NCBI RefSeq assembly: GCF_008084145.1
Contig: NZ_VSDO01000002.1
Location: 248,001-312,000, forward strand
Direction of reading: 5' to 3'
Origin: Paenibacillus faecis
GTDB lineage: Bacteria > Bacillota > Bacilli > Paenibacillales > Paenibacillaceae
Length of the DNA: 64,000 nucleotides
Part shown: piece after piece, positions 16,941 to 26,184 of the stretch
Position numbering within the stretch: the stretch's first letter is position 1
How the letters are laid out: every line of letters begins with the position of its first letter
Notes under the pieces: generated by a model
Told to the model about the DNA's origin: nothing
What the model saw: only the letters and a program-made list of their open reading frames with translations
The model's database searches: none
Program-made: the position numbers and the translations under genes

Positions 16941-17002
16941 AGCGGTTAGAGTGCAAAAAGCGCGCCGCGATTTAACCGTACGGCGGCTGGAGTAAATGAA
17001 GG

Positions 17003-18106
17003 ATGGAGCAAAATATGGAGAATCGCAAAATTCCAAAGTACATGCAGTTGAAGCGCGAGCTGCTGACCTGGCTGCAATCGGGAAGGCTGCAGCCGGGACA
17101 GCAGTTTCCTTCCGAGAATGAAATCGCGGAGCAGTTCGGCCTCAGTCGGCAAACGGTGCGCCAGACCTTCGGCGAACTGGAGAAGGACGGATGGCTGGAG
17201 CGCATCCAGGGGAAAGGGACATTCGCCCGGAACCCGCAGCGTCGGGAAAGCGAGCAGGTCAAGACGATCGGCATCATTACGACGTATATTTCCGACTATA
17301 TTTTTCCCCATATCGTGCGGGGAGCGGAGGCGGAGCTGCGCAGCAGAGGATACCGGCTTCTTCTCAGCAGCACGGACAACACCAAGGAGAAGGAAATGGA
17401 GAGCCTGCAGCTCATGACCAGCCAGCCGCTCAGCGGCCTGATCATCGAGCCGACGCGGAGCGCGGAGGGAAATCCGAACCTGCGGTTCTTTCTGGATTTG
17501 CAGGCCAAAGGCATCCCTTATCTGATGATCAACGAGAAATACCGGGAACTGGAGTGTCCCTGCCTGAAAGTCGATGACGAAAGCGGCGGCTACAAAGCGG
17601 CCTCCTATCTGCTGGAACGGGGACACGACTCTATCGCGGGGTTTTTCAAGAGGGACGACCTGCAAGGGGTCGGCCGTTTGAAAGGTTTTTTGGCGGCCCA
17701 CAGGGACTATGGTGTTCCGGTGGGCTCCAGCCGGGTGATCACTTATACGACCGAGCAAAAAAACGACCTCCCCTTTCAGGAAGCCCTGAAATTGCTCGGG
17801 AGCCCGCAGGGGGAGCGGCCGACCGCATTTGTGTGCTACAACGACGAATTGGCGGTCATGCTGATGGAGGCCGCGGCCCAGTGCGGGCTCCGCGTTCCGG
17901 AAGATTTGTCGCTGATCGGTTTCGACGATTCCAGCCTGGCGGTTGCCTCGGGGACGAAGCTGACCACGCTCACCCACCCGAAGACGGAAATGGGCGAAAC
18001 GGCCGCCCGGCAGCTGGTGGGGATGATCGAGGACGGGGCCGAATATGAGGACGTTCTCTATGAACCCGAGCTGATCGAGCGGGATTCGGTCATTACCAGA
18101 AAATAA
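17003..18106 (+). CDS. araR: Arabinose operon repressor AraR (GntR HTH + LacI-type sensor)
   Basis: The protein has 367 residues. Residues 8-75 are a GntR-type winged helix (FPSENEIAEQFGLSRQTVRQ). Residues about 85-365 are a periplasmic-binding-protein/LacI-like domain (IGIITTYISDYIFPHIVRG; LIGFDDSSLAVASGTKLTTL). This chimeric architecture is specific to AraR. It binds TTGTACGTACAA-type operators and is released by L-arabinose. Such operators occur here ahead of araA and araD. Its position between araA and araD differs from B. subtilis, where araR is unlinked and divergent from araE. Confidence 0.95.
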   Translation: MEQNMENRKIPKYMQLKRELLTWLQSGRLQPGQQFPSENEIAEQFGLSRQTVRQTFGELEKDGWLERIQGKGTFARNPQRRESEQVKTIGIITTYISDYIFPHIVRGAEAELRSRGYRLLLSSTDNTKEKEMESLQLMTSQPLSGLIIEPTRSAEGNPNLRFFLDLQAKGIPYLMINEKYRELECPCLKVDDESGGYKAASYLLERGHDSIAGFFKRDDLQGVGRLKGFLAAHRDYGVPVGSSRVITYTTEQKNDLPFQEALKLLGSPQGERPTAFVCYNDELAVMLMEAAAQCGLRVPEDLSLIGFDDSSLAVASGTKLTTLTHPKTEMGETAARQLVGMIEDGAEYEDVLYEPELIERDSVITRK

Positions 18107-18180
18107 CGTTTAAAAGGAAGAATCGGGCGTTCCCTTCTCCTCCCTGACAAAGGAAGGGGTAGGGACGCTTGCTGGGTGAC

Positions 18181-18192
18181 TTGTACGTACAT
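18181..18192. promoter_or_regulatory. AraR operator ahead of araD
   Basis: TTGTACGTACAT differs from the perfect araA operator in one base. It lies 54 bp before the araD start codon. It implies a second AraR-controlled promoter for araD-araB-araM. Confidence 0.75.
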
Positions 18193-18245
18193 TTTGAAAT
18201 GCTGAAAAGAACATGGGATCAAAACGGGAAAGGAAGTGGCTGTTC

Positions 18246-18935
18246 ATGCTGGAAAAGCTGAAGCGGCAGGTGTTGGAAGCCAACCTGGAGCTGCCCAAAT
18301 ACGGGTTGGTTACCTTTACATGGGGAAATGTCAGCGGTATTGACCGGGAGAGCGGCTTGTTCGTTATCAAGCCCAGCGGGGTTCCTTATGAGGAATTGAA
18401 AGCCGAGCATATGGTCGTTGTCGACCTGGAAGGCCGGGTCGTGGAGGGAGAGCTGCGCCCTTCGTCCGATACGCCGACGCATATGGTGCTGTACCGCTCA
18501 TTCCCCGAGATCGGGGGCGTAGTTCACACCCATTCGCCGTGGGGCACGAGCTGGGCGCAGGCCGGACGTGCGCTGCCGGCTTACGGAACGACGCATGCGG
18601 ATTATTTTTACGGGGAGATTCCCGTAACGCGTCCGATGACGAAGGAAGAAATCGAAGGCGCTTACGAACTGGAAACCGGCAATGTCATTGTGGAGCGGTT
18701 CAAGGACCTCGACCCAAATCAGGTGCCCGGCGTTCTGGTTCATTCGCATGCTCCGTTCGTATGGGGCAAGGATGCCCATAACGCGGTGCACAATGCCGTC
18801 GTGCTGGAAGAGGTGGCCAAAATCGCCGCCCGGATGCTGCAAATCCGGCCTGACACGCCGCCGATGGAACAGACGCTGCTGGACCGTCATTTTTTGCGCA
18901 AACATGGAGCCAACGCCTATTACGGCCAGAAATAA
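18246..18935 (+). CDS. araD: L-ribulose-5-phosphate 4-epimerase
   Basis: The protein has 229 residues from ATG 18246, with GGAAAGGAAG nine bases upstream. The ORF opens earlier at 18213 but that start lacks a ribosome site. Class II aldolase fold with the zinc-binding histidines in VVHTHSPWG and [10 protein letters not shown], the GNVSG loop, and [10 protein letters not shown]. It converts L-ribulose-5-phosphate to D-xylulose-5-phosphate, linking arabinose to the pentose phosphate pathway. araB follows after about 50 bp. Confidence 0.97.
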   Translation: MLEKLKRQVLEANLELPKYGLVTFTWGNVSGIDRESGLFVIKPSGVPYEELKAEHMVVVDLEGRVVEGELRPSSDTPTHMVLYRSFPEIGGVVHTHSPWGTSWAQAGRALPAYGTTHADYFYGEIPVTRPMTKEEIEGAYELETGNVIVERFKDLDPNQVPGVLVHSHAPFVWGKDAHNAVHNAVVLEEVAKIAARMLQIRPDTPPMEQTLLDRHFLRKHGANAYYGQK

Positions 18936-18987
18936 AGCATAGGGAAGAACTTATATATTTATATAAAACGGTTCAGGAGGGTTAGCG

Positions 18988-20658
18988 ATGAGCAAAAAAT
19001 ATACGATCGGTGTCGATTACGGGACGCAGTCGGGGCGCGCCGTATTGGTGGATCTGTCCGACGGCCGCGAGGTTGCGGACCATGTCACGCCTTATCCCCA
19101 CCATGTCATCGACGAGTATCTGCCGGGCTCGGGCATCAAGCTCGAACACGACTGGGCGCTGCAGCATCCCGACGATTACCTGGAGGTTCTGCGGAAATCG
19201 GTTCCCGCGGTCCTCGCCGAATCCGGCATCGATCCGGCCGACGTGATCGGCGTCGGCATCGACTTTACGGCTTGCACGATGCTGCCGATCGACGAAAAGG
19301 GCGAGCCGCTGTGCTTCGACCCGGCGTATGCCGAACGGCCGCACAGCTGGGTCAAGCTGTGGAAGCACCATGCGGCCCAGCCGGAGGCCGACAAGATCAA
19401 TGAGATCGCGGCCGCCCGGGGAGAGGACTTCCTGCCGCGCTACGGCGGAAAGATTTCCTCCGAATGGATGATCGCGAAGGTGTGGCAAATCCTGGACGAG
19501 GCGCCGGACATCTACGAGCGGGCCGACATGTTCCTGGAAGCGACGGACTGGGTCATTTCGCAAATGACCGGCAAAATCGTCCGCAACAGCTGTACCGCCG
19601 GCTACAAGGCGATCTGGCATAAGCAGAAGGGGTATCCGGATAAGGCCTACTTCAAGGCGCTCGATCCGCGGCTGGAAGATTTGACGGATACGAAGCTGCG
19701 CGGCGAGGTGATCCCGCTCGGCACCAGTGCGGGCGGCCTGACGCCGGAGATGGCGGAGCTGACGGGCCTTCGTCCGGGCATCGCCGTCGCGGTGGGCAAC
19801 GTGGACGCCCACGCCGCCGTCCCCGCGGTCGGCGTCGTGACGCCGGGCAAGCTGGTCATGGCGATGGGCACCTCGATCTGCCACATGCTGCTGGGCACGG
19901 AGGAGAAGCAGGTTGAAGGCATGTGCGGCGTCGTCGAAGACGGCATCATCCCGGGGCTGTACGGCTATGAGGCCGGGCAGTCGGCGGTCGGCGACATTTT
20001 TGAGTGGTACGTTGAAGAAGCGCTGCCGGCCTATGTCAAGGAAGCGGCCGCCCAAGAGGGCATCGGCGTTCATCCATGGCTGGAGCGGGAAGCGGCCAAG
20101 TACAAACCGGGGCAAACCGGGCTGCTCGCCCTCGACTGGTGGAACGGAAACCGGTCCGTGCTGGTCGATACGGATTTGACCGGCCTGATCCTCGGCATGA
20201 CGCTGCTGACCAAGCCGCAGGAGATTTATCGCGCCCTGCTGGAAGCGACCGCGTTTGGCACGCGGAAGATCGTCGACGCGTTCCACTCGAACGGCGTGGC
20301 GGTCGATGCGCTGTACGCCTGCGGCGGGCTGCCGCAAAAGAACCGGCTGCTGATGCAGATTTATGCGGACGTCACGAACCGCGAAATCTTCGTCGCCGAT
20401 TCCAAGCAGACGCCTGCGCTCGGCGCGGCGATGTTCGCGGCGGTGGCCGCGGGCGCGGAAGCCGGCGGCTACGATACGATCATTGACGCGGCGTCGCAAA
20501 TGGCGCGGGTCAAGGAGGAAACGTTCAAGCCGATCCCGGCGAACGTGGAGGTTTATGAACGCTTGTATCAGGAATACAGCAAGCTGCACGACTATTTCGG
20601 CCGCGGGGAGAACGATGTGATGAAGCGGCTGAAGGCGATCAAGAAGTCGGCGGAATAA
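18988..20658 (+). CDS. araB: L-ribulokinase
   Basis: The protein has 556 residues, the standard length for AraB, with a CAGGAGG ribosome site. FGGY-type sugar kinase: the N-terminal nucleotide-binding fold starts [26 protein letters not shown] and the ATP-site segment [20 protein letters not shown] are characteristic. It phosphorylates L-ribulose with ATP. Together with AraA and AraD it completes the arabinose pathway. GC content is high here with few codon oddities. Confidence 0.98.
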   Translation: MSKKYTIGVDYGTQSGRAVLVDLSDGREVADHVTPYPHHVIDEYLPGSGIKLEHDWALQHPDDYLEVLRKSVPAVLAESGIDPADVIGVGIDFTACTMLPIDEKGEPLCFDPAYAERPHSWVKLWKHHAAQPEADKINEIAAARGEDFLPRYGGKISSEWMIAKVWQILDEAPDIYERADMFLEATDWVISQMTGKIVRNSCTAGYKAIWHKQKGYPDKAYFKALDPRLEDLTDTKLRGEVIPLGTSAGGLTPEMAELTGLRPGIAVAVGNVDAHAAVPAVGVVTPGKLVMAMGTSICHMLLGTEEKQVEGMCGVVEDGIIPGLYGYEAGQSAVGDIFEWYVEEALPAYVKEAAAQEGIGVHPWLEREAAKYKPGQTGLLALDWWNGNRSVLVDTDLTGLILGMTLLTKPQEIYRALLEATAFGTRKIVDAFHSNGVAVDALYACGGLPQKNRLLMQIYADVTNREIFVADSKQTPALGAAMFAAVAAGAEAGGYDTIIDAASQMARVKEETFKPIPANVEVYERLYQEYSKLHDYFGRGENDVMKRLKAIKKSAE

Positions 20659-20723
20659 AACGTTATATGTAACGGGTGTTAAGCTATAGAAAAAAGCGAA
20701 ATCGACAGTGGGGAGGAATCGGA

Positions 20724-21860
20724 ATGTCCATGGTCAAGGAAGCGGCGTTTTTTGAACGAATCGTCCTCGAAACGGGAGCGTTATCGCAGGTGGCGCCGTA
20801 TTTACGGGAGCGCGGCAGCCGCCGGCTCCTGCTGGCGGCGGACCGCAACACCTATGAAGCCGCGGGCCGGGATCTCGAGCGGATGCTGGCCGAGGCGGGG
20901 CTGGAACCGGCGCTTTGCCTGCTTGCGCCGAATGAAACGGGCGATGTGGTGGCCGACGAGGCCTCGCTAATCCAACTGCTGCTCGCGGTCGAGCCGGGCA
21001 TGACGGAGGCGCTGGTGGCGGTCGGTTCGGGGACGATTCACGATATCGTCCGTTTCGCCGCGCACAAGAGCGGGATTCCGTTCGTTTCCGTGCCGACCGC
21101 TCCCTCGGTGGACGGCTTCACGTCGGCCGGCGCCCCGCTGATCATCCGCGGGACCAAAAAGACGGTGCCGGCCGTGCCGCCGGTCGCCATCTTCGCCGAT
21201 CTGCGCATACTGATGGAGGCGCCCCAGCCGCTGGTGGCCGCCGGATTCGGCGATATGCTCGGCAAAATGACGTCCCTGTTCGATTGGAAGTTCTCCAGCC
21301 TGACGGCGGGAGAACCGTACAACGAACAGGCCGCGCTGATCACCGAGCGGGCGCTGGCCTCCTGCGTGGAGCACGCCCGCGAGATCGGCGAGCGCACGGA
21401 GCGGGGCATCACGGTGCTGATGACGGCGCTGATCGAGTCCGGCATCGCCATGCTGTTGTTCGGGCAGTCGCATCCGGCCTCCGGCGCGGAGCACCATCTC
21501 TCCCATTACTGGGAGATGGAATATTTGCGCCGGGGTCGCCGGGCGCTGCTGCACGGCGCCAAGGTCGGCGTAGCCTGCGCCGAAATTTCGCGCCTCTACC
21601 ATGACGCCGCCGAGCGCGGCGTCTATCCGGGCGGCGAGCCGGAGGCGCTCCGCCAGCATGGCGGGCAGGTGCGCGAATGGCTGGCCGCCGTGCCCGGGGA
21701 GGCGGCCATACGCGAGCTGCTCCGGCTCGCGGGCGGGCCGTCCAGCCGGCAGGAGCTCGGCATTGACGACGAGCTGCTGGCGGCCAGCCTCCGCGAGGCG
21801 CACCTCATCCGCGACCGCCATACGCTGCTGCGGGCGCTGAACGAGGCGGGCGGGCGATAA
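20724..21860 (+). CDS. araM: AraM, sn-glycerol-1-phosphate dehydrogenase
   Basis: The protein has 378 residues from ATG 20724, with GGGGAGGAATCGG upstream; the frame is open 48 bases further 5' without a ribosome site. Iron-dependent alcohol dehydrogenase-like fold: VAVGSGTIHDIVRFAAHKSG binds the nicotinamide cofactor, PSVDGFTSAGAPL follows, and metal-ligand histidines lie in SGAEHHLSHYWEME and LLHGAKVG. In B. subtilis AraM reduces dihydroxyacetone phosphate to glycerol-1-phosphate for heptaprenylglyceryl lipids, although the gene sits in the ara operon. The same linkage is kept here. It ends the araD-araB-araM transcript at a strong terminator. Confidence 0.93.
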   Translation: MSMVKEAAFFERIVLETGALSQVAPYLRERGSRRLLLAADRNTYEAAGRDLERMLAEAGLEPALCLLAPNETGDVVADEASLIQLLLAVEPGMTEALVAVGSGTIHDIVRFAAHKSGIPFVSVPTAPSVDGFTSAGAPLIIRGTKKTVPAVPPVAIFADLRILMEAPQPLVAAGFGDMLGKMTSLFDWKFSSLTAGEPYNEQAALITERALASCVEHAREIGERTERGITVLMTALIESGIAMLLFGQSHPASGAEHHLSHYWEMEYLRRGRRALLHGAKVGVACAEISRLYHDAAERGVYPGGEPEALRQHGGQVREWLAAVPGEAAIRELLRLAGGPSSRQELGIDDELLAASLREAHLIRDRHTLLRALNEAGGR

Positions 21861-21873
21861 AGCCCGCCCAATC

Positions 21874-21920
21874 AAAAACGAGCTGACGAGGGATTTCCGT
21901 CGTCAGCTCGTTTTTGGGTT
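21874..21920. terminator. Strong rho-independent terminator after araM
   Basis: A perfect 16-bp stem (21874-21889 with 21900-21915) is flanked by AAAAA and TTTTT, so it can work in both directions. Confidence 0.9.
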
Positions 21921-21921
21921 A

Positions 21922-22473
21922 GTGGCTTTAGCCAGTTGAGCACTCGAAGCGTGCGAAACAAAAAACACCCGATGGGTTCGTTATCATAGGAGTGTTCAAG
22001 CTGCTATGTATAACGAAAGGAAAAGGTAGTTTAATGGCTAATGGCTAATCGAAGTGAGATGTCACATTATAAAGAGGCGCCTAGTGTGTTTCCAAGCTTC
22101 CAACTCTAAAAAGATGCAAATCTGCAGGTATTTAAGCCGATTCCCGGGGGAATGCGAAAAAAGATGTAAATCTGCAGGCATTTCCAGCGATTTTAGAGAA
22201 ACGAGCCGGTTTCGTCAAAGATTCCTGCAGATTTGCAGGAATTTTAAAATTTTGGGCCCCGAACAAGAAAAAACATGCAGATATGCAGGAATTTTATGTT
22301 ATCGAGGTGGTCTGAAGGGGGACTAGTAATAATCGCACCCCTTCAGGGGTAGGCAAAAGCGGCAACGGTATAGTAGCTTGAACGAAGTGAAAGCTAGCGC
22401 CTTTAGACGCGAGCCGGAGTAATAAAGGCTTATAGCCTAAGAGCAAGCCACCGTTTGACGGGTGGTTATGATT
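21922..22473 (+). mobile_element. Element A2: IS200/IS605-like remnant with four-hairpin array
   Basis: This copy begins directly after the araM terminator and stops just before the 3' end of the LysR gene. The left subterminal hairpin is deleted. The MANG/MANRS start region carries a 7-bp tandem duplication (ATGGCTA twice, near 22034). The right arm with its hairpin (GCCACCG...GGGTGGTT, about 22447-22467) is kept. It fills the 21861-22489 gap together with the terminator. Confidence 0.65.
22113..22295. repeat. A-type four-hairpin array, copy 2
   Basis: Units lie at 22113-22133, 22163-22183, 22221-22244 and 22275-22295, with centres about 50, 60 and 52 bp apart. The third unit, ATTCCTGCA-GATT-TGCAGGAAT, is a perfect 9-bp-stem hairpin and is the best guide to the family consensus. 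Confidence 0.8.
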
Positions 22474-22489
22474 CGGTGCAGATCTGTTC

Positions 22490-23461
22490 CTACTTTCGCA
22501 CCTGCACCTGTTCTCGCTCCTTCGCCAGCCCCTGCTCCTTCTCCTTCTTTTGCTTCTTTTTCTGCTTCTGCTCCTGCTCCTGCCCCTGCCCCTGTTCATG
22601 TTCCTCCGTGCTCACCCCCAAGAGCTTAAGCAGCGCCCGCAAAGCCGGTGTCATATAAGCGTCTTTGCGGTAGATGAGTTCGGTCTTCATGCGTCTGAGG
22701 GCCTCGGGGACTTCATGGATCCGCAGCGAGCCGACATTTCCCGGCATTTCCGCAACGACTCGGGGAACGAGGGAAATGCCGAGTCCCGAGGAGACGCCGC
22801 CCAAAATCGCCTCCAAGGTGCCGAATTCCATCGTCTTCAGCTGCCGGATCCCGCGGGAGTGCTGCCATCCCTCCAGAATTTCGCGGTATGAACAGCCTTT
22901 GCTGTATACGAGATTCGGCTTGGTCAGCGCGTCGTCCAGCTCGATAATCCAAGGGGCGGAGATCACCACGACCTCTTCGTCGAACACGGAGACCGGCGTA
23001 AGCTCGGGATGCCGGCATGGCGTACTGATAAAAGCTACGTCCAGCTCATACTGGAGTACTTTTTCCATCAGGCGGTCGGATAAATCGGTGGTCAGCGTCA
23101 GCTCCACCTTGGGATGCATTTCGTAATACCGGCTCAGCAGCCTGGGCAGCCGGACGGCCGCCGTCGTTTGCGAGGCCCCGATCAGCAAAGGCCCGCCCGG
23201 TTCGCTGGACGGCGAGAGCGCAAGGGCGGCTTCATCCAGGAGCCCGATGATTTTGTCGGCATAAGCCAGCAGGGTCTGGCCGCTGGAGGAAAGGGTCATT
23301 CCCCGGTTATGCCGGTGGAACAACGCCGTCCCGATTTCGCTCTCCAACTGGCGGATCCGGGCCGTCACGTTCGACTGAACATACCCGAGCCGCAGCGCGG
23401 CTTTGGTAATCGAGCCTTCATAGGCCACCGCCTGAAATATTCGCAGGTCCGCACTTTCCAC
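22490..23461 (-). CDS. LysR-family transcriptional regulator with a low-complexity Gln/Lys/Glu tail
   Basis: The protein has 323 residues from GTG 23461, with GGAGG seven bases upstream; an ATG at 23485 lies ahead of that ribosome site and is unlikely. The N-terminal LysR helix-turn-helix is clear (SITKAALRLGYVQSNVTARI), then a substrate-binding domain with PLLIGASQTTAAVRLP. Family members usually end at about 290-300 residues. This one continues into about 38 residues built almost only of Q, E and K, encoded by a purine-rich near-hexameric repeat (22497-22610). Divergence from the EamA exporter gene suggests that it controls that gene. Confidence 0.9.
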   Translation of the reverse strand: MESADLRIFQAVAYEGSITKAALRLGYVQSNVTARIRQLESEIGTALFHRHNRGMTLSSSGQTLLAYADKIIGLLDEAALALSPSSEPGGPLLIGASQTTAAVRLPRLLSRYYEMHPKVELTLTTDLSDRLMEKVLQYELDVAFISTPCRHPELTPVSVFDEEVVVISAPWIIELDDALTKPNLVYSKGCSYREILEGWQHSRGIRQLKTMEFGTLEAILGGVSSGLGISLVPRVVAEMPGNVGSLRIHEVPEALRRMKTELIYRKDAYMTPALRALLKLLGVSTEEHEQGQGQEQEQKQKKKQKKEKEQGLAKEREQVQVRK

Positions 23462-23610
23462 AAGCCATCCTCCGTTCGTTATCAAAGAATCAATTTATTA
23501 GGTATCGTTTTTTGTGATATCGGATATCTGTAACGTTCATTATACATAAAGGCAAGGCTCCTCTACAATACAATCATGATCGACAACCAGATGGCAGGGA
23601 GGAAATAAAC
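23462..23610. promoter_or_regulatory. Divergent LysR/EamA promoter region
   Basis: The 149-bp AT-rich gap between two divergent starts contains an inverted pair ATATCGGATAT (23517-23527). LysR proteins typically bind such dyads in divergent regions. No further gene fits here. Confidence 0.4.
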
Positions 23611-24528
23611 TTGAGTATTGGCAGGTCACGATTCACCATTCTTGTTCTTTTGACGACCTTTCTTATGGGGGTGGCGTTTCCGGTTGGAAAAATAGGGCTT
23701 ACCTACGCCTCCCCTTTTTTGCTGATGGGGCTCCGCTTCGTTCTGGCCGGAGGTTTGCTGGCTATTTTCGTGCGGAAAAGGAAGCAGCCGAGGGGCGCCA
23801 AACAATGGCTTCAAGCCGCCGTGTTGGGATTGTTTCAGTCCGCCGGCGTCATGGGGTTCGTGTTTTTCAGCATGCGCTGGATCAACTCGGGGGAATCGGC
23901 CATTATCACAAGCACCAGTCCGCTTATGGTAATCGTGCTGGGCGCCGTTCTTTACCGGAAAATTTACCGGTGGCGCCAATGGCTGGGGGTTGTTATCGGC
24001 TTTGCCGGCGTCGTTTTAACTTTTGGTCTCCATGTGCGAATCGAACCTGGAATGCTGTTTTGCTTTGCCGGTGCCGTTTGCTTTACGGTCGCTACGCTTC
24101 TGATTAACCGGTATGGACCGGAGTTCGACATGACCGTGCTGGCGGCATATCAGATGCTGGCCGGCGGGATCGCTCTGCTTGTCCTGAGCTCGTTCGCGGA
24201 AGCGCCCCGCTTCGCTCTCAACGCAGCCTCGCTGCTCGTGCTGTTTTGGCTCGCGGTGATGTGCTCGATTGTCCAATTCTCGCTCTGGTTTTATTTGCTT
24301 AAACACGGGGATCCGGCCCGCACCAGCGCGTTTCTGTTTCTCGTGCCGCTCTTCGCGGTCCTCTGCAGCTTCGTCCTGCTGGACGAACGGATCGCTTGGT
24401 ATGTTTATGCGGGGGGAGCGCTGATCTGCGTGGGGGTATTTATGGTCAATTGGTCAGGCGGACGGAAGGACGGTCTGGTCCATAGAAACGAAGGGATGGG
24501 GGTAATTGTTAATGGAATTGAAAAATAA
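23611..24528 (+). CDS. EamA/DMT-family transporter, probable metabolite exporter
   Basis: The protein has 305 residues from TTG 23611, with GGGAGGAAA upstream. About ten membrane helices form two EamA repeats (FLMGVAFPVGKIGLTYASPF start; MRWINSGESAIITSTSPLMV in repeat 1; GDPARTSAFLFLVPLFAVL in repeat 2). Such proteins usually export amino acids or nucleotides by proton exchange. The end overlaps the start of the following SDR gene by 17 bases, implying translational coupling. The substrate is unknown. Confidence 0.9.
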   Translation: MSIGRSRFTILVLLTTFLMGVAFPVGKIGLTYASPFLLMGLRFVLAGGLLAIFVRKRKQPRGAKQWLQAAVLGLFQSAGVMGFVFFSMRWINSGESAIITSTSPLMVIVLGAVLYRKIYRWRQWLGVVIGFAGVVLTFGLHVRIEPGMLFCFAGAVCFTVATLLINRYGPEFDMTVLAAYQMLAGGIALLVLSSFAEAPRFALNAASLLVLFWLAVMCSIVQFSLWFYLLKHGDPARTSAFLFLVPLFAVLCSFVLLDERIAWYVYAGGALICVGVFMVNWSGGRKDGLVHRNEGMGVIVNGIEK

Positions 24529-25252
24529 AGTGGTTTTGGTCACCGGTGGTGGAACCGGCATCGGGAGAGCGACCAGCCAGCGGCTTGCGAGCCGGGGAGC
24601 GATCGTTGCCGTCAATTATTCGCGGTCGGTGGCGGAAGCCGCAGAAACCGTTCGCGCTATCACGGAAGCTGGCGGAAGAGCGATGGCCTTCCAAGCGGAC
24701 GTCTCGCGAAAGGGGGACGTCGATCGAATGGTTGACGAAATCGTGCGCGAATTCGGAACGGTGGATCTGTTGGTCAACAATGCGAGCATCACCCGTCATA
24801 TCGCCATGGATGATCTGGAGGCCGTTACGGAGGAGGCGTGGGAAGCGCTTTTTGGCGTGAACGTTGTCGGCATGTTCCATTGTGCTCGGGCCGTGGCTTC
24901 CTACATGAGAGCCTCCGGCGGAGGGGCGATCGTCAACGTGGGCAGCGTAGCCGGGCTGACCGGCAAGGGATCTTCGCTTCCTTATGCCGTTTCTAAATCG
25001 GCCGTCCACGGTCTGACGAAGTCGTTGGCCCATGCTTTGGCTCCCACGATCCGGGTAAACTGTGTCGCCCCCGGAGCCGTCACAACCCGCTGGTGGGAAG
25101 GACAGGAAACCCGGATGCATTCGTTAATCACTCATCTGCCTCTGGAACGGATCTCTCCGCCCGAGGAGATTGCCGAGATGATCTGCGCCCTGCTGGAGCA
25201 GCCCTCGATCACCGGGCAAATCATTACGGTCGACAACGGGCAGACGCTGTAA
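24512..25252 (+). CDS. Short-chain dehydrogenase/reductase (FabG-like)
   Basis: The protein has 246 residues from ATG 24512, preferred over TTG 24506. Classical SDR features: cofactor motif TGGGTGIG (residues 11-18), LLVNNAS, the catalytic Ser in NVGSVAG, YAVSK as the YxxxK pair, and a C-terminal ITGQIITVDNGQTL. Basic residues after the glycine motif suggest NADP(H). The alcohol or ketone substrate is unknown. It is co-transcribed with the exporter and probably handles the same or a related compound. Confidence 0.92.
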   Translation: MELKNKVVLVTGGGTGIGRATSQRLASRGAIVAVNYSRSVAEAAETVRAITEAGGRAMAFQADVSRKGDVDRMVDEIVREFGTVDLLVNNASITRHIAMDDLEAVTEEAWEALFGVNVVGMFHCARAVASYMRASGGGAIVNVGSVAGLTGKGSSLPYAVSKSAVHGLTKSLAHALAPTIRVNCVAPGAVTTRWWEGQETRMHSLITHLPLERISPPEEIAEMICALLEQPSITGQIITVDNGQTL

Positions 25253-25299
25253 GCGTTGAGCCGAAGTCGAGTCGCCCGCCCGGCTTCAATAGAAGCGGC

Positions 25300-25510
25300 C
25301 TGGGGAAGGCGCGCCCTTGCCCTGTTAGGGGTAGGGCGGGGCAGGGCTGTGGCTAGTATCGGGACCAGGGCAAGGGACGGGGCCGTGGCAAGGATCGGGG
25401 GCCGTGGTCGGGGCGGAGCCGTTGCCAGGGTTGGTCCGGGCCTGGGACCTGGTCGGAGCTGGGGTCGGCCCTGGCTCTGAGTCTGGCTCTGGCTCCGGCC
25501 TCCCGGCCCG
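25300..25510. repeat. GC-rich low-complexity tract
   Basis: It consists of degenerate GGCCGG/GGGACC/GAGCCA-type hexamers, about 75% GC or more by eye. In one minus-strand frame it would read as a Pro/Glu/Gly-rich string, but there is no ribosome site or conserved domain. I see no gene in it. It adjoins the repeat cluster to its right. Confidence 0.6.
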
Positions 25511-25530
25511 CATCATCCCCGGCCAACCCG

Positions 25531-26071
25531 AATTAACGGCCATTTGGGGCGCTATTTCGGCCAAATTCGGCTTCGGCGGGATAATAGCGGTCCAAAAAGG
25601 CCTTATTTACTGGCCAGGTACCCCGAAACCGGGGTTTTGGCCGTGTTTGCCCACTAGCGTTGCATTAACCCGAAGGGTCTAATGGCCGTAACCGCCTCCC
25701 TTTGAAGCCGGGCGAGAGGATAAACGGTCGTTTGCGGCGTGATTTTGTCGAATTTGTCCCTTCGGTGAGAAATAGCGGTCATTGGGGGCCTTATTTTAAG
25801 GAAAAGCGGGCCGAAAACCGATTTTTGGACTCGCTCCAGAGAAATAAGGCCTTTTTTAGCCGCTATTTTCCCCGAAAAAGCGAATTTGGGCGAAATAGCA
25901 GCCCAAAACGCCGCTATTATAACGGGCGGCAAGTGAGATTGCGGGGTCGGCAGCACCATGTCAGGTTTAATGCAACGCCAGTGGTGTTTGCCTCAAAATA
26001 AGGCCTCAAAAGTCCGCTATTCCGTCCCGATGAGCCGAATTCGACAAAATAGCGCCTCAAAAGGCCTTTAT
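25531..26071. repeat. B-type four-hairpin cassette split by element B2
   Basis: Two hairpins lie at 25531-25558 and 25580-25608 (centres 49.5 bp apart) and two at 25995-26021 and 26046-26071 (50.5 bp apart). Removing element B2 and one 9-bp duplication puts the inner pair 73 bp apart. This restores the 50-72-50 spacing seen in every B array. The middle spacer also keeps the AACCGG...TTTTGG motif of the other B arrays. This cassette has no TIRs of its own. Confidence 0.8.
25652..25983. mobile_element. Element B2: intact 332-bp MITE-like element with TIRs and 9-bp target duplication
   Basis: The left TIR CACTAGCGTTGCATTAACCC (25652-25671) and right TIR GGTTTAATGCAACGCCAGTG (25964-25983) are imperfect inverted repeats. 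The 9-mer GTGTTTGCC flanks it exactly at 25643-25651 and 25984-25992. Internal hairpins at 25719-25746, 25769-25797, 25841-25869 and 25892-25918 have centres about 50, 72 and 50 bp apart. No transposase gene lies inside. Confidence 0.87.
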
Positions 26072-26184
26072 ACTCCCGGGCGGCGGGTGCCTAACCGGAT
26101 TTTTGGATTAGCCCTGAACAGGTGCGCTAAGCGGCGTTTGACCTTGACCTGGCCCAGGTTTCCAAAAAACAGGAAACCGGCATC

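Noticed and set aside
18113..18175. Terminator after araR
   Set aside because: GCGT...ACGC and CCCT...AGGG can pair, but no T-run follows. It may be a weak hairpin in the araD leader.
25325..25564. Pro/Gly-rich minus-strand ORF
   Set aside because: Low-complexity translation of the GC-rich tract without start signals or domain.
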